Translations under genes and position numbers: made by a program
Assembly (NCBI GenBank): GCA_016648135.1
Contig: JADDOH010001502.1
Span: 1-64,000 of the forward strand
Source of the DNA: Agrypnia vestita
Taxonomy: Eukaryota; Arthropoda; Insecta; Trichoptera; Phryganeidae
Reading direction: 5' to 3'
DNA: 64,000 nucleotides
Notes under the pieces: model-generated
Databases searched by the model: none
Seen by the model: the letters and a program-made list of their open reading frames with translations, nothing else
What the model was told of the DNA's origin: nothing
In this document: piece by piece, positions 33,569 through 44,760 of the stretch
How positions within the stretch are numbered: position 1 is the first letter of the stretch
Layout of the letters: every line of letters starts with the position of its first letter

Positions 33569-33695
33569 CTTTCAAACTAAGATAAACGCTTGTACTATAA
33601 AAATAGGACTTACTTGCCAGTCTAGAGTGAGGTTCGAACCCGCGACCTTTGGATCACGAGGCGAGTGTCCTAACCACAAGACCAATAACCTACTC
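33569..33695 (-). mobile_element. tRNA-derived SINE, truncated copy
   Basis: Repeats the tRNA-like head and proximal body of the 33339 copy, about 45 bp away and in the same orientation, without the distal end. The two could be separate insertions or a local duplication. A 68-codon plus frame over it is not a gene. Confidence 0.65.
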
Positions 33696-34379
33696 TTGAA
33701 GTTTAAAGAACTACTTCAATTTTTTCAGTTTAAATTTTGAGGTATTTTATGCATACCTTCGTACTCTTTCAAGTTACACTAATAGTTTAATAATAATTTT
33801 AGTAATAATTTTTTTACAATAAGTATTAAAGGACATTATTTGTTACGTAAATTTTGCGAGAGATAAAGGTTTTAATTTGACAGGTTTTACTTTGGAAAAA
33901 GATTGTTAGTTCTCTCATATACCAGACAAGTCAAAAATATGTATTATTTCTCGAGCTTTATCCGACTTTATGATGCGGATACTGTTGTGTCCATAATATG
34001 CATATTTCGATTGTAATGAAATTACTGAATGGGGCCAATGTATTGCAAACTTTTATTATTAATACAATGTTTTATGTTTCAATTTACTGCTTTTTTTGTT
34101 TTCGAAATATTTTTAAACATTTAATAGTTTTATCAAACTCGTTATTTTTTTATGAACTGAATTGATAATAATAATAACAATGAGGTGGGCGGCACTTTTT
34201 TTAAATATCCTCGACAAAAATGTTTGTGGTTTTTGAACATACAAGCACATTGTGTTATTAGTATTTTTAAACAAACGTTTCTTATTTCGAGGAATTCCAC
34301 GCTTTTGGGTCAGCCACAGCTTGATATACTTTCTTCAATAATTGCAAAATGACTTTGTGTTAACATTATTTATGCGTAC

Positions 34380-34460
34380 ATTGTATCTTGATGAGGGGAC
34401 AATTGGCCCCGAAACATGTTGATATTTCAACAAATTAGTGGTTAATACAAAGTGTATTTA
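34380..34460 (+). mobile_element. Type 1 hammerhead-like terminus
   Basis: TTGATGA (34388-34394, one base off the core), stem GGGG/CCCC with loop ACAATTGG, GAAAC at 34411-34415 and palindrome ACATGT, then TTTCAACAAATTAGTGGTTA. It is collinear with the right half of 1709-1833 and of 37140-37425. The left arm is not present. Confidence 0.5.
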
Positions 34461-34687
34461 TATTATATATACCTGTTCATTGAACTTAGTATTGAGATTA
34501 TGATAATTTTGACTGGTGGAATTTTTTTTCATCTTGTACGTGTTTTGAACCAATCGAGCATTTGTACGCTAAGTTTAAATATGCTTATATAAATTTTTTA
34601 TCATGATAACACGATAAATAACATTACCACAAAGTTATTATGCAACTGTTATACTATAGTTAGTTCATTCTTAATTATTGGAAAATG

Positions 34688-34893
34688 AAAAATTTACATC
34701 ATCATAATTAATATAAATTAACTTTGTTTAAACCATTTATTTATTGAAAAAAATCAACATGTTTCAAAGCCAATGGCTTCTTCATTATTAAGTTAATAAT
34801 AAGTCAATAATTAAGAAGCCATTGGCTTTGAAACATGTTGATTTTTTTCAATAAATAAGTGGTTTAAACAAAGTTAATTTATATTAATTATAA
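34688..34893. mobile_element. Near-perfect foldback derived from type 1 hammerhead elements
   Basis: Two arms of about 85 bp, from ATTAATATAAATTAACTTTG inward to GGCTTCTTCATTATTAAG and back, separated by about 25 bp. Both arms keep GAAACATGTTGATTTTTTTC and the loop stem AGCCATTGGCT, but the CUGANGA is mutated in each. Both halves are equally decayed, which suggests one inverted-duplication event after decay, or gene conversion between arms. Confidence 0.65.
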
Positions 34894-34999
34894 TTATGTT
34901 ACCACAAAATAAATTTGCTACATTTGAAGAAGAATTTACATCATCGTTCGATAAAGACATAAAATACTTGTTTAAAGATTAAATCAACCTAGTGATTCT

Positions 35000-35980
35000 A
35001 ATTTCCCCTTCCTAAATAATTTAATAACATTTTTATTCTCGCTTTTCGACGGTCACATAATATTTAAAAAGTTTTGTGCATTTTGTTCTTATCATTGAAT
35101 TGAAATATTTTTTTTTTCATCATTTTTCTTTTCATACTTGCATCTCAGGTTTCTGATTTTGTTGAAGTTCATAATTTTTATTGTAATTTTATTTAACGAT
35201 ATTTTTATTTATGATAAAAAATTTCTCCATGGTTAAAAATAGAGTCCAGGAACAATTTTTAAAATAAAATTAAAGGTCTATTAAGCCTTGAAAATGTCTA
35301 TACGTAGTTACCCACACTAAGTTTACTTACATGATTTTTTAATATAAAATTACACTTTTGACACCCATAGTCGACTTACATTTAACATTTATTTATTGTG
35401 GTCAAATTACGTACCATGTGTGGCACTAAATGTAAGCCTATTTACTTGTTTGGTTTGATTACATGAATCATCATCACCTCGATGACGAGAGCAATTTAGA
35501 CCCGCGCTGTGCCAGTGGGTTCCCCAAAGTATCTGACCCTCCATCATATACCTACCTCTACGTATATACAGCGTGTGAATCTAAATGTAATATACAGGTT
35601 GATCTTTGCATCAATTTATAACGTTAGTATATAGGTACGGCACCGGACAGCCTTATACGGGATATAAGGCCTAGTTTGCCATATTTCCGGCAATTATCTT
35701 TAGATAAGTTGATCCGCCTTGTTCTCGGTTAACTGTCTTGTAAGGTATTAAATCTAGTTCATCTGATCTAAGCATTCGTAATTCTCACGTAAGTAACTTC
35801 AGTCATATCTTTCATAAACTCAAACCTTAGATTAAATTTGACCATGTTCATTTCAGATAGGTGTTATAATACGACTTCATTCGAAAATTCAGACAGACGT
35901 AATGATACGACTTCATTCATTTAAAATTCAAATTCATCATTCTCATCATGGTACCGTAGCCCGGGTTAGGCTTTGTCAGT
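35000..35980. other. No gene recognised
   Basis: AT-rich sequence with short GC patches (35500-35540 and 35640-35690). No frame above 60 codons on either strand and no clear repeat. Confidence 0.3.
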
Positions 35981-35994
35981 CTTATAGACTAAGA

Positions 35995-36534
35995 ACCAGC
36001 GAACGTCAGACTTACATGATTGTATCAAACTTGAAACATTTTCTGTAGATGTACGCTGTAGAAGGTATAAAGGTTTGGATATTGTGACATTCGAGTTCGG
36101 GGGATTTTGGCAGATAAAATAATGTAGGCACAAAAAAATGAGCAACTATAACGTAAAAACAATTTAATTTAATTTAATTTTAATTTAATTAATTTTAATT
36201 TAACAAACTTATTTTTTAATATGTATAACGGGACGGTAATATATAATATTAATCATTCCCAGACGCTTTTCGTGGGTCATTTCTTAAAAGCTCTATAAAT
36301 AATCATGTCATTTACGTTATAGGGAATTTTATATTTTTTATTCGGGCCACTACTTAACATTATTACCCGATACCTTATATATATATATATATTTATTTTG
36401 TACCTGTATTAAGTGTCATCTGCCAAAATCCCCCAAAATACCGTAATGTACTCCTTACCTACTATAGTATACAACTAGAGAAAATATTTCATGTCTGACA
36501 CTGTAACGTAAGTCTGTCTGACAGTCACTGGCTC
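35995..36534. mobile_element. Long-TIR non-autonomous DNA element, copy B
   Basis: The left arm CCAGCGAACGTCAGACTTAC and right arm ending GTCACTGG match copy A at 17627-18534, including AAGGTTTGGATATTGTGACA and ATTTTGGCAGAT/ATCTGCCAAAATC. The interior is short, with an AATTT-repeat tract (36160-36200) and a TATA microsatellite (36378-36392). No ORF. Confidence 0.65.
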
Positions 36535-37136
36535 CTGCTTTATTAGAGAATTATCTGCATTCTGTTCTGTTCTGCCATCTTTTGGCAGACGTCGACCTCG
36601 AAGATAAGTACGTCCCTCTGGACTTTAGGTGCACCCATAAAAAATTCCATTCGGCAAATTGAAATTGTTGTCCAAATCGATTTTTTTTTAGAGAAAAAAT
36701 AACCGGGCAGCAATTTCTGTAAGAAAATGACACATTTTATTTGAAATTTTGTAATTTTTTGTATTATTTTTTTTAAATAATGTATTTTTCTTCATTTATA
36801 TGATAACGAACTGTAAGAAGAGAGAAAGATTTCGCTCCACTGCATTAACATTCACATGGTCATTACGATTGAGTGTGAATTTCGTTATATTTCATGTCAG
36901 ACGTATTATTATTTTAAATGTATAGTTTTGCAGACGAATTCTCACTTTTAATTTTATCTTGAAAAAGATTGCCTTTCACATTCTATTTAACATGCATTGT
37001 GTGTACTAGGTATGAATAACAATCTCCGACTTTCGCAATTATGGCAAACATTCGGGAAGGCTTACAAAAAATAATCAATTCTTCTTCAAACACAGCAAAA
37101 TTATATTGTGGTGACATTATAATTATATTTTATAGG

Positions 37137-37425
37137 AATAAACTTTGTTTACTTTTTGTTGAAAAAAATTCGACATGTTTCAGAACCTGGTCCTTTTTAC
37201 AAATAGTTTTCTTTTAAATTTATTTTCATGTTAAGTAGGTACTTTATTACTATTCATTTTCCATATATAATTTTTAATATTTTGATTATCTATACTTCAA
37301 TTTTTAAATTTAATTTTGTGAATATACATTTGTTATCCTGACGAAGGGGCCATGGGCTCTGAAATATGTCGAATTTTTTTCAACAAAAAAGTGGTGTAAA
37401 CAAAGTTTATTTCTATAAAATATAA
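37137..37425 (+). mobile_element. Type 1 hammerhead-bearing foldback, core intact
   Basis: Inverted arms at about 37137-37190 (AATAAACTTTGTTTACTTTT) and 37365-37425. On the plus strand: CTGACGA at 37338-37344 (fits CUGANGA), a 6-bp stem GGGGCC/GGCTCT with triloop ATG, GAAA at 37361-37364. The base after GAAA is T where other copies have C, which weakens stem III. No protein coded. Confidence 0.6.
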
Positions 37426-37584
37426 AAATAATCAAATCAAATAAAAAAATCAATGTTTGTATAGGAGTACGTATACGTGGTCAAATAACTAGAAATACAT
37501 AATTCAGCATTTATAAAACTAGAGCATATCTCTCAAGCCAAAATACCATAATTTTTGAAATCTACAACCGGTACATGCTCCTAG

Positions 37585-38326
37585 TATTCACGTACGGAGC
37601 TGACACGTGGACCCTCATTGTTAATGCTATACAAAAAGTTGTCCAAAGAGCAGAAAGAAAAACCTACCTCTGCCTAGAACCGTAATAATTCGTTTATACG
37701 TGGCGTATCCACTGTTTGATAATGGCCTTGCAAGCCGAAACAGCTGTAACACTTAAAATACCCGCAGAACTTAATAATAATATTTATTGAAATTTAATTT
37801 ATTTTAAATTTTGCTAAAAATAAATATGGTGTTCTACAAATTAAACACAAAAGCCATAAATAAATAAATACGTAATAGGAGTATTTACTCATCAGTTCTC
37901 ATCAATAATAGATATTATTACATGTTAAAATTTTACTGAATGCGGTCACTAAGACGCTTGTGTGGGAAATCTTTGGTCGGTAGAGTGAGGAATGAACAAA
38001 TTAGACATGAATGCATGCTGGCTGTAGTGTGGTAGATAGAATAAAGAAAGGAGTGCTGAGATGGTTTGGTCATGTGGAACGAGGAAAGGATGGTTAAGAA
38101 AATATATGAGGCGAGTGTTGAAGGCAACAGGAATAGGAGGGCATCCGCGAAAGACCTGGCACGATCAGATACCACAAGTATTTGAGGGTGGCCCTGTTAA
38201 AAGCCGCAACAACCCTAGAAGATGTATGAATGTGGCCGAAGCAAAAGTGGTGTGCCAGGATAGAAGAGTGTGGCGTTCAACCCTCTCTGCCTATCCCTGC
38301 GGGGAGACGGCGCGATGGTTAGTTAC
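37585..38326 (+). pseudogene. LINE C-terminal fragment, split by an insertion and frameshifted
   Basis: The first part (37585-37680) reads VFTYGADTWTLIVNAIQKVV-like, matching the 'LTYGAETWTL' segment near the C-terminus of insect LINE ORF2. The second part (37930-38326) reads MRSLRRLCGKSLVGRVRNEQ, then after frameshifts GGHPRKTWHDQI and VCQDRRVWRSTLSAYPCGET. Between them, 37690-37880 is a type 3 hammerhead-related fragment. The end at TGGTTAGTTAC (38326) equals the end of the copy at 47501-47873. Confidence 0.65.
37690..37880 (+). mobile_element. Type 3 hammerhead-related fragment nested in a LINE
   Basis: Contains GATAATGGCCTTGCAAGCCG followed by AAACAGCTGTAACACTT, then CCGCAGAACTTAATAATAAT and an AT-rich tail, collinear with the right half of 32790-33160. 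It separates two pieces of one LINE. Confidence 0.55.
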
Positions 38327-38568
38327 TTAAAATTTTATTTGATAACAAAGGAAAACGGAAAGAAAAAACCCATAAAGCAATGGCTTTGCTTGGAATATCT
38401 CCGAGTTATACAAACGAGTAACAAATATATTAATTTTCTAGAGAACCAAGGTGACAGACGTTGCCCACAATATCTACACTCAAACGATAATGTCTCGAAG
38501 AGATGGTGGACGACGGGGGAGTTTCCTGAAGTGCAGGCTTCGCACTGGTAAAATGAATGACAGCAAAA

Positions 38569-38932
38569 TCCAAATTAATTAATCAATTAGAAAGACATAC
38601 AGAAAAATCAAATCCACGAAAAAATATTTTGGCTACTACCGGAATTCGAACCCGGGTCACGGGGCCGACCAGTAAGCTATAGGAGCCTTGTAGATTTACG
38701 TGAATATATCGACCTTATATGTAATTCTCATTTTTATTAATTGATTAATTTTTATTTTTGTCCATAGAGCAATCCACTTTTTTGATACGGTAGTTCAAAT
38801 TACTTTGTAATACTACCGCTAGATGGCCTCGGAAGGGAGGTGACCTGGGTTCGAATCCCGGTAGTAGCCAAAATATTTTTTCGTGGATTAGATTTTTCTG
38901 TATGTCTTTCTAATTGATTAATTAATTTGGTT
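38569..38932. repeat. Head-to-head pair of a tRNA-like SINE (inverted repeat)
   Basis: Arms 38569-38660 and 38840-38932 are inverted copies about 90 bp long with few differences. Each contains GGTTCGAATCCCGGTAGTAG-type B-box sequence, then CCAAAATATTTTTTCGTGGA and a body ending in TAATTGATTAATTAATTTGG. The 180-bp spacer contains remnants of the tRNA-like heads (GGCCTCGGAAGGGAGG and CGGGGCCGACCAGTAAG). Confidence 0.65.
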
Positions 38933-38999
38933 TTAAAAACTTCATAGAACTGAAAAATTACAACTTCACAAATATGAATGTGTTCTTGAATTTGAATGT

Positions 39000-39910
39000 T
39001 AGCAGTCTTAGAGCTTGATGGGGCGACCGTATCACCAAATTGGCGGGCAACAGATGGACGGAAAAGTCTAAATAGAAAGAAAATTGGCATACTTTGGAGG
39101 ATATCTATATCCAGCAGTGCCCCTATTCTTCAGAAACTCAGCAAGGATATAGAGGAAAAGAATCCTTTTGTACTTTGGGCATATTTGGACAACCCGGAGA
39201 AATTCGTGATCACTAGGAATATTCGTGGGCGAAAGGTCGATTTTCAATAAGACGCACAGTGAAGTGGGACCCAAAAAGATCCAGGGCGGTTCCACCAGCA
39301 AAAGCTCGGCCCTACACTTTCGGTATCTTGATAGGCATCGTTTTAATGCTAAAGCGGTCTCCTCGCTGTGCCACAGGCAAATCAAAAGCACTCGTGCTGC
39401 GCAGCGAGGAGACCGCACAAACCAAGCCGCTGTCTCTGAGGAAGTCTTAAGGAAGAAAAAATATTTTAAAAAATGATAAAAATATAAATCATTAAGACGT
39501 TGGTACAGGGAAAATAACACATTCGGTTTTGAACGAAATAATGAAGACTCATTTAAAAAAATATTTGTTTAAACAAAAACAATCCATAGAACAAAACTGT
39601 AACACAATAATTGGCCAATTAAATCCAGAAATCCACGAATTGTGGCCGCTGATTACATTTTACATCAATAAACGTGGAAAATTGCCCCAATCACTCCGTG
39701 CAGACGTTCTTGTACTTGAGTCTGCATTACACGAGTATGCAAATGAACCTTCATTACAAGAGAAAGTGTAATTACGGTCTCAGTCGTGGAAGACGAGAGC
39801 TATAAATCTTCATCATTATGGTCGGCCACCGTCGCAAATTGACGCATTTATCTTAGGGTCCAAATTTTTGCTCGTTAGATTTGTTTCGGAAAATTTATGA
39901 TTATGTACTG
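39000..39910 (+). other. Unresolved coding-like region
   Basis: Several plus frames are open in turn: 38996-39246 ends ITRNIRGRKVDFQ, 39259-39450 holds KRSPRCATGKSKALVLRSEE, and 39529-39771 is an 80-codon frame with INKRGKLPQSLRADVLVLES. Sequence after the last TAA stays open for about 40 codons (GRPPSQIDAFILGSKFLLVR). GC is raised. A perfect-looking 18-bp inverted repeat (GCGGTCTCCTCGCTG and its complement) lies at 39355-39372 and 39398-39415. It may be a degenerate transposon or retro-copied gene. I do not recognise the protein. Confidence 0.3.
39541..39771 (+). CDS. Small unrecognised ORF in the 39-40 kb region
   Basis: The frame from ATG 39541 (an ATG at 39529 is also in frame) gives 76 residues ending EPSLQEKV. 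It is hydrophilic with a predicted helical N-terminus (KKYLFKQKQSIEQNCNTIIG). No signal peptide or domain is recognised. It might be a fragment of a mobile-element protein. No clear promoter or poly(A) signal was found. Confidence 0.2.
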   Translation: MKTHLKKYLFKQKQSIEQNCNTIIGQLNPEIHELWPLITFYINKRGKLPQSLRADVLVLESALHEYANEPSLQEKV

Positions 39911-40104
39911 AGCGCCTTACGAGGAGATTGTGAAACAGAAGATCAGCATTTGAGGCAAGGCTCGTTTAAAAAATCTGTCAACTCCGACTTTAATTTACAG
40001 TACGACTTCCAATTTAAAAAATCTAAAACATCCAGACTATGATTGGAAATCTTTGATCATGTGTATTTCTTCCGGATTTTAAAATCTCGTGTCAATATTA
40101 TTTT

Positions 40105-40400
40105 TATTTATTTAGTAACGCCCTACAGGGCTTTTACAAAAAGATAGGTAAAGTGTATATTAATAGAATATATAGTTTAAAGAAAAATAATAATGACAAA
40201 GTGGAAAGAAAATACTTAAAATACAGATACAAATATATGAAGATAAATATAATATAAAGTAAAAAGCAACTATATTACAAGAAAAAGCATAAGGAAAACA
40301 TAATATAGAAGAAATTCAAAAACAAAAAAATAATATAGAGTGAAAAGCAATAGCACAAGCTTTGAAAAACATAATATAATAAAAAATTTACATAACAGTT
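40105..40400 (-). repeat. LINE 3'-end sequence
   Basis: On the minus strand it ends GTAAAAGCCCTGTAGGGCGT then TACTAAATAAATAAAAA. The same terminus in plus orientation is at 50745-50800 (AAAGCTCCAAAGGGCGTTAA then AAATAAAAATAATAATAAT). The GCCC/GGGC pair forms a small hairpin just before the tail, typical of LINE 3' ends. Upstream is AT-rich with no frame. Confidence 0.5.
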
Positions 40401-40666
40401 AGTTATCTCACTCAACCAACAATCAAAATAAATACAAATCAATTATTTAAATCCAATATGACAAATATTAGTAATCTTTTAATACACCTTTTAATATATG
40501 TTTGAATATTATAAAGTTATTGGCAAAGACGTCAAGTTGCTGGTATCTGTTTGCTAGTTTAGGAAGTCTACGTACCGATTTAAACAATATGGTAATATTG
40601 AAATTCACAATTATACAAATACTTGCTTTGTTTTGCACTACAGCAATTGATGCGCAACATATTCGC

Positions 40667-40770
40667 GTACACTTGGTGTCTGCTTTCTAAATATTGAATA
40701 TTCTATATTAAATTAAATCGTACACTTGGTGTCTGCTTTATAAATATTGAATTCTATATTAAATTAAATC
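40667..40770. repeat. Tandem duplication, 2 x about 52 bp
   Basis: The unit starting GTACACTTGGTGTCTGCTTT is present at 40667-40719 and again at 40720-40770 with a 2-base deletion and a few changes. A recent local duplication. Confidence 0.85.
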
Positions 40771-40899
40771 TTGCGTAAAAACGATCGATTGCTTTAAAAC
40801 ACGTGTCTTTATGACATATGACGCATGTAGGAATGTAATACCGTACAAGTTCGCGTTTTAATGATAAAGAATTATATTAGAACTTTAATATTCCAAAGT

Positions 40900-42080
40900 A
40901 CATAGGTCGACGAATGACGACACGACAATTTATTTAGAACCAAAGGAGTTTCTATTTTTGGAAAAATTTTATTGTACACTTAGCGTCTTTGTTTAAGCGC
41001 ATTCTTTATTGACAGTGTTTCAGTTTCTTGTGTTTATTAAAAGTTATAAATGAAAACATTATTATAATAATCTAAACGATGACATGAACCTATAGATCCA
41101 TTAAATCAATCATTCATTAAATACTAATCGCACTACATTCAAACACAAAATATACAATACACATTAATGTACATGTAAAATATAATTAATTGCAAAAATA
41201 CATGTTACTAGAGCGTGCCGAAGATACTTGTAATTGGGATAATGGGCATAGTCTTCACTATAATGTTTATTATCAGAGTATCATGTACCTATTATTATCC
41301 TATTAGTGTCTCTAATAAATAAAAAAAATATAAAGAAAAAAAAAAAATATATTAAACGTTTTATTGTTTAATTTCGAAAAAACTTCTGTTCCTTAATCAG
41401 GGTAGTGTAAAATTTTGCCCATAATAAAACTTCCCTGGCGACAGAATAGTCTTTGTTCTGAAGCACTGATTGGCATTTAGAAATAAAACTTGTGGTTAAA
41501 AAGTGGTTACACACAATCATTTTATACAGATTAGTAAAATTTTCGATAAAAAGTGAGTAAAAATATTGACATTTCAGTGATACACATGTATCATATGACA
41601 CAATAAATGACATGTGTATGAGAAAATAATATATTTGTATTGTACTAAACTATAATAATATAAGAGTAATGTTTACTTTCATAATAAGTGTACGATTTAG
41701 GAATTCTCTTGAATACCGGGGGCGACTTTAATATGAAAAAGTTAAATATACTCGTATGTATATATATGGTCTAGAAAAAATATTATATTTTTAACGAATC
41801 AATATCGGATTTGACGTTGACGAATTTGACTGTATAATCCAGAGGTTCCAAGCTTTTATTCGCGGCATACTGAAGAATACTTACGTAGATACTTAAAAAT
41901 TTTTTCAAACTCATAATAAATAAACATATTTTGCTAAATTCATCTGAAAAAATAACATGCAATTCTTGCAACAAATGTTTTTCGCAATGGCATAATGTGA
42001 TATAAAATATAAAAAACATAGAAACGTATGAAAATTGTCCATAACATTTAATAGTTTAATGATAATTTATGTTATCAGAA
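40900..42080. other. AT-rich, no feature recognised
   Basis: Only small minus-strand frames (41368-41613 and 41783-42019) with AT-driven composition, lacking splice or start context. Nothing is called. Confidence 0.3.
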
Positions 42081-42082
42081 TA

Positions 42083-42718
42083 CAGGGTGCAACAGAGGTA
42101 GTCCACAATACTTTACAGGTGAATTCTTGCCTTGATTTTGAGTCGAAAATGTTTAAGTAACTATGACCTAATATCAATCGTTAAGGAGATATGCGACATC
42201 AATGTTTGCATTTTTTTCAATATTTTTGAATTTTTTTTGCAAAACATTAGACGTTCATTACACTTATTTCCCTTTACTACAAGTTAATTAAAATGATAAA
42301 AACCTTCCAATTCCAATTGGAAAACATTCCAATCGGAATTTTTTCATGGTTTTTGTTATTTTATTTAACTTTTATTGAAACGAATGATTTTTTCGCAATC
42401 GATATAAGTTACTGTAATGATACTTACTTAAAGGTTTTGTAAAAAATAAATCAGAAATATTGAAAAAATGCAAACTTTGATATTGAACAACTCCATTACT
42501 GTTGTTATTAGGTCATAGTTGCGTCATTAAGTCATATTTACTGTAATGATACTTAAAGGTTTTGTAAAAAATAAATCAGAAATATTGAAAAAATGCAAAC
42601 TTTGATATTGGACAACCCCATTACTGTTGTTATTAGGTCGTTGCGTGAACATTTTTGACTCACAATCAAGGCAGGAATTCATCTGTAAAGTATTGTGGAC
42701 TAGCTTTGTTACACCCTG
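42083..42718. mobile_element. CAGGGTG foldback MITE with internal 129-bp duplication
   Basis: Ends CAGGGTGCAACAGAGGTAGT and its near-complement, flanked by TA (42081-42082 and 42719-42720). The right arm contains a tandem duplication: 42411-42539 is repeated from 42540 to about 42655. The centre holds AAACCTTCCAATTCCAATTG and its inverse. No ORF. Related to 9987 and 43753. Confidence 0.75.
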
Positions 42719-43389
42719 TATGTTACAAATAAAGAAAAACAATTTAAATATAGGTAGTAGAAGTCTACATAGAAAACTTGAATGAAGGACTTGACGATAT
42801 TTTGACACATTTTCTATTCGTCCACGACACACCGATTGAAAACCGCTCCTATATGTAGTATTTTGATCATATTATTGATATAAACATATTTATTTGAGTA
42901 CGACGCACGGTCCAATGGTCCAAAAATAGCTCAATTATGAAATAATTTTTATTATCAGGCAGAATTTTGAGATGTAAAAAAGACAAAGAAACAACCGCTG
43001 AATGTAAATTCAGTAGCACAGCTGATCTGTTTACACATATTCTAATTACAGTTATTATGTGTTGTTAAGTATTTGGTATGACGTGTTAGGTACAAACCAA
43101 TTACTTGGTAATGACATGACGTCCCGATGTTGTGGATCAAGTAACTTGCTGATAAATAATTATGCGAACAATCAGTCTAGCGTGCAGATAATATATTTTT
43201 GAATCGAATTCAGATACGTAATAATACTAAAAAATACTGTATCCGGTATACAATACAATAAGCAAAAGTGAAATATAAATCCAAATAAAAAATGTAACAC
43301 AGTGAATCAATACTAATAATAAAGCTGTGCACGAAAATGCAGTGATATTTGCGAAACACGCAATCTTGTGAGCGTTGGATTATTATTAC

Positions 43390-43548
43390 CTGGCGACCGT
43401 CAGGATGACCCTGAGATACCTGGACGAGCTGTCTCTCGTCCTCGATGGACGCAGGATAGCTGGAGGGATGGCCGGGAGGACGAGGACCAACAGCGCCGAC
43501 AGCTTCCTCGGAGATAGTCCATTTCATCACCAGGTGGGAGACTAACAT
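43390..43548 (-). CDS. Coding exon, GC-richer, of an unrecognised gene
   Basis: Minus strand: from ATG at 43548-43546 (context ACAATG) to donor GGTCGCCAG/GTAATA (43390/43389): 159 bp, 53 codons, phase 0. The translation begins MLVSHLVMKWTISEEAVGAV, then a Pro-rich GPRPPGHPSSYP segment, then SIEDERQLVQVSQGHPDGRQ. Codon use and GC differ sharply from the flanks, so I think it is real. It could be a first coding exon, or internal through an AG at 43554-43553. The upstream frame stays open to 43617 but is AT-rich and looks non-coding. It may belong to the same minus-strand gene as the terminal exons at 27092 and 20234. Confidence 0.5.
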
Positions 43549-43752
43549 TGTGCTGTATGCGTCATATATTTTAAAAATGTTTTTATCATAAATATGCATT
43601 AGTTTTTTTTTACACATCTGGCGAGTTTCCGCCCCAAAATTGATAAGATATAGTCTTTTGTTTCCTGTAGTATATCATTACTAAAAATATTAGTATCTAC
43701 TTAATCATTATTGCAGATAATTAACGACATACACATTTCTTACTCAAATATA

Positions 43753-44277
43753 CAGGGTTATTTGTAAAACATTAATAACCTCGCAGGGCTATATTCCTCC
43801 CTTGATTATGAGTCGAAAATGTTAAGCTATTGTGACCTAATATCAATAGTTAAGGAGATATGCGACATCAAAGTTTGCATTTTTTTTCAATATTTCCGAC
43901 TTATTTTTTGTAAAACGTATCATTACAGTAACTCATATCATAACGAAAAATTAATTCGTTTTAATACACGTTAAATAAAATGATAAAAACCCTGAAAAAA
44001 TTCCAATTGGAATGTTTTCCAAGGTTCGAAGGTTTTTATTTTTTTATTTGACTTGTATTAAAGGGAAGGAATTTTTCATATTCGATATAAGTTACTGTAA
44101 TGATAGTCCAATGTTTTACAAAAAATAAGTCAGAAATTTGAAAAAAAAACGCAAACTTTGATGTCGCATATCTCCTTAACTATTGATATTAGGTCATAAT
44201 AGCTTGAACATTTTCGACTCATAATCAAGGCAGGAATATAGTCCTGCGAGGTTATTAATGTTTTACAAATAACCCTG
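43753..44277. mobile_element. CAGGGT foldback MITE, most complete copy
   Basis: 525 bp with long inverted arms from CAGGGTTATTTGTAAAACAT to its complement, flanked by TA (43751-43752 and 44278-44279). Arms of about 250 bp include TATTCCTGCCTTGATTATGA-type sequence and TTAAGGAGATATGCGACATC. The centre has AAAATTCCAATTGGAATGTT. No transposase. Confidence 0.8.
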
Positions 44278-44760
44278 TATATTGCAAATTGCAACTGCTT
44301 TAATTATATTAATTGTAATAACTTTTAATAGGGCGCCAAGTGCCAGATCATGCAGCAAATATTGTTATTGTGAAAAATCCTTGATTAATTCACAATAATT
44401 GTCATGATGACAAATATTTATTTCTATTTTTCTCTAACACAATGTGTTAAAGCCCAAAGTAGGAACCAATCTAAATACTTTAATAATCTTTGTATTATAT
44501 AATAATTCATCATTCATTGTCTCGGCAGTCATGGGAAACATTACATTATTATAATTCTTTGGGAAATATTTATTGACGATAAACGTCGTGTTATGTCATC
44601 CCATTTCCTTTGGCTTATAAAAAACTTAGTTAATTAACATTGAATGTCACCTTTAATTTAATCGAATAATATATGTGTACCCTACTGTTAAATATTTCTG
44701 TTAAAGAAATTCATTTACAAGAAAGACTACGTATAATAGCATTATAATTATAAAATATTA

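Noticed and set aside
39068..39520. 150-codon minus ORF
   Set aside because: It overlaps several plus frames and an inverted repeat that makes both strands open; no start context or recognisable domain.
43210..43617. Whole 135-codon minus ORF as a gene
   Set aside because: Only the GC-rich central part (43390-43548) looks coding; the ends are AT-rich and run through a splice donor.
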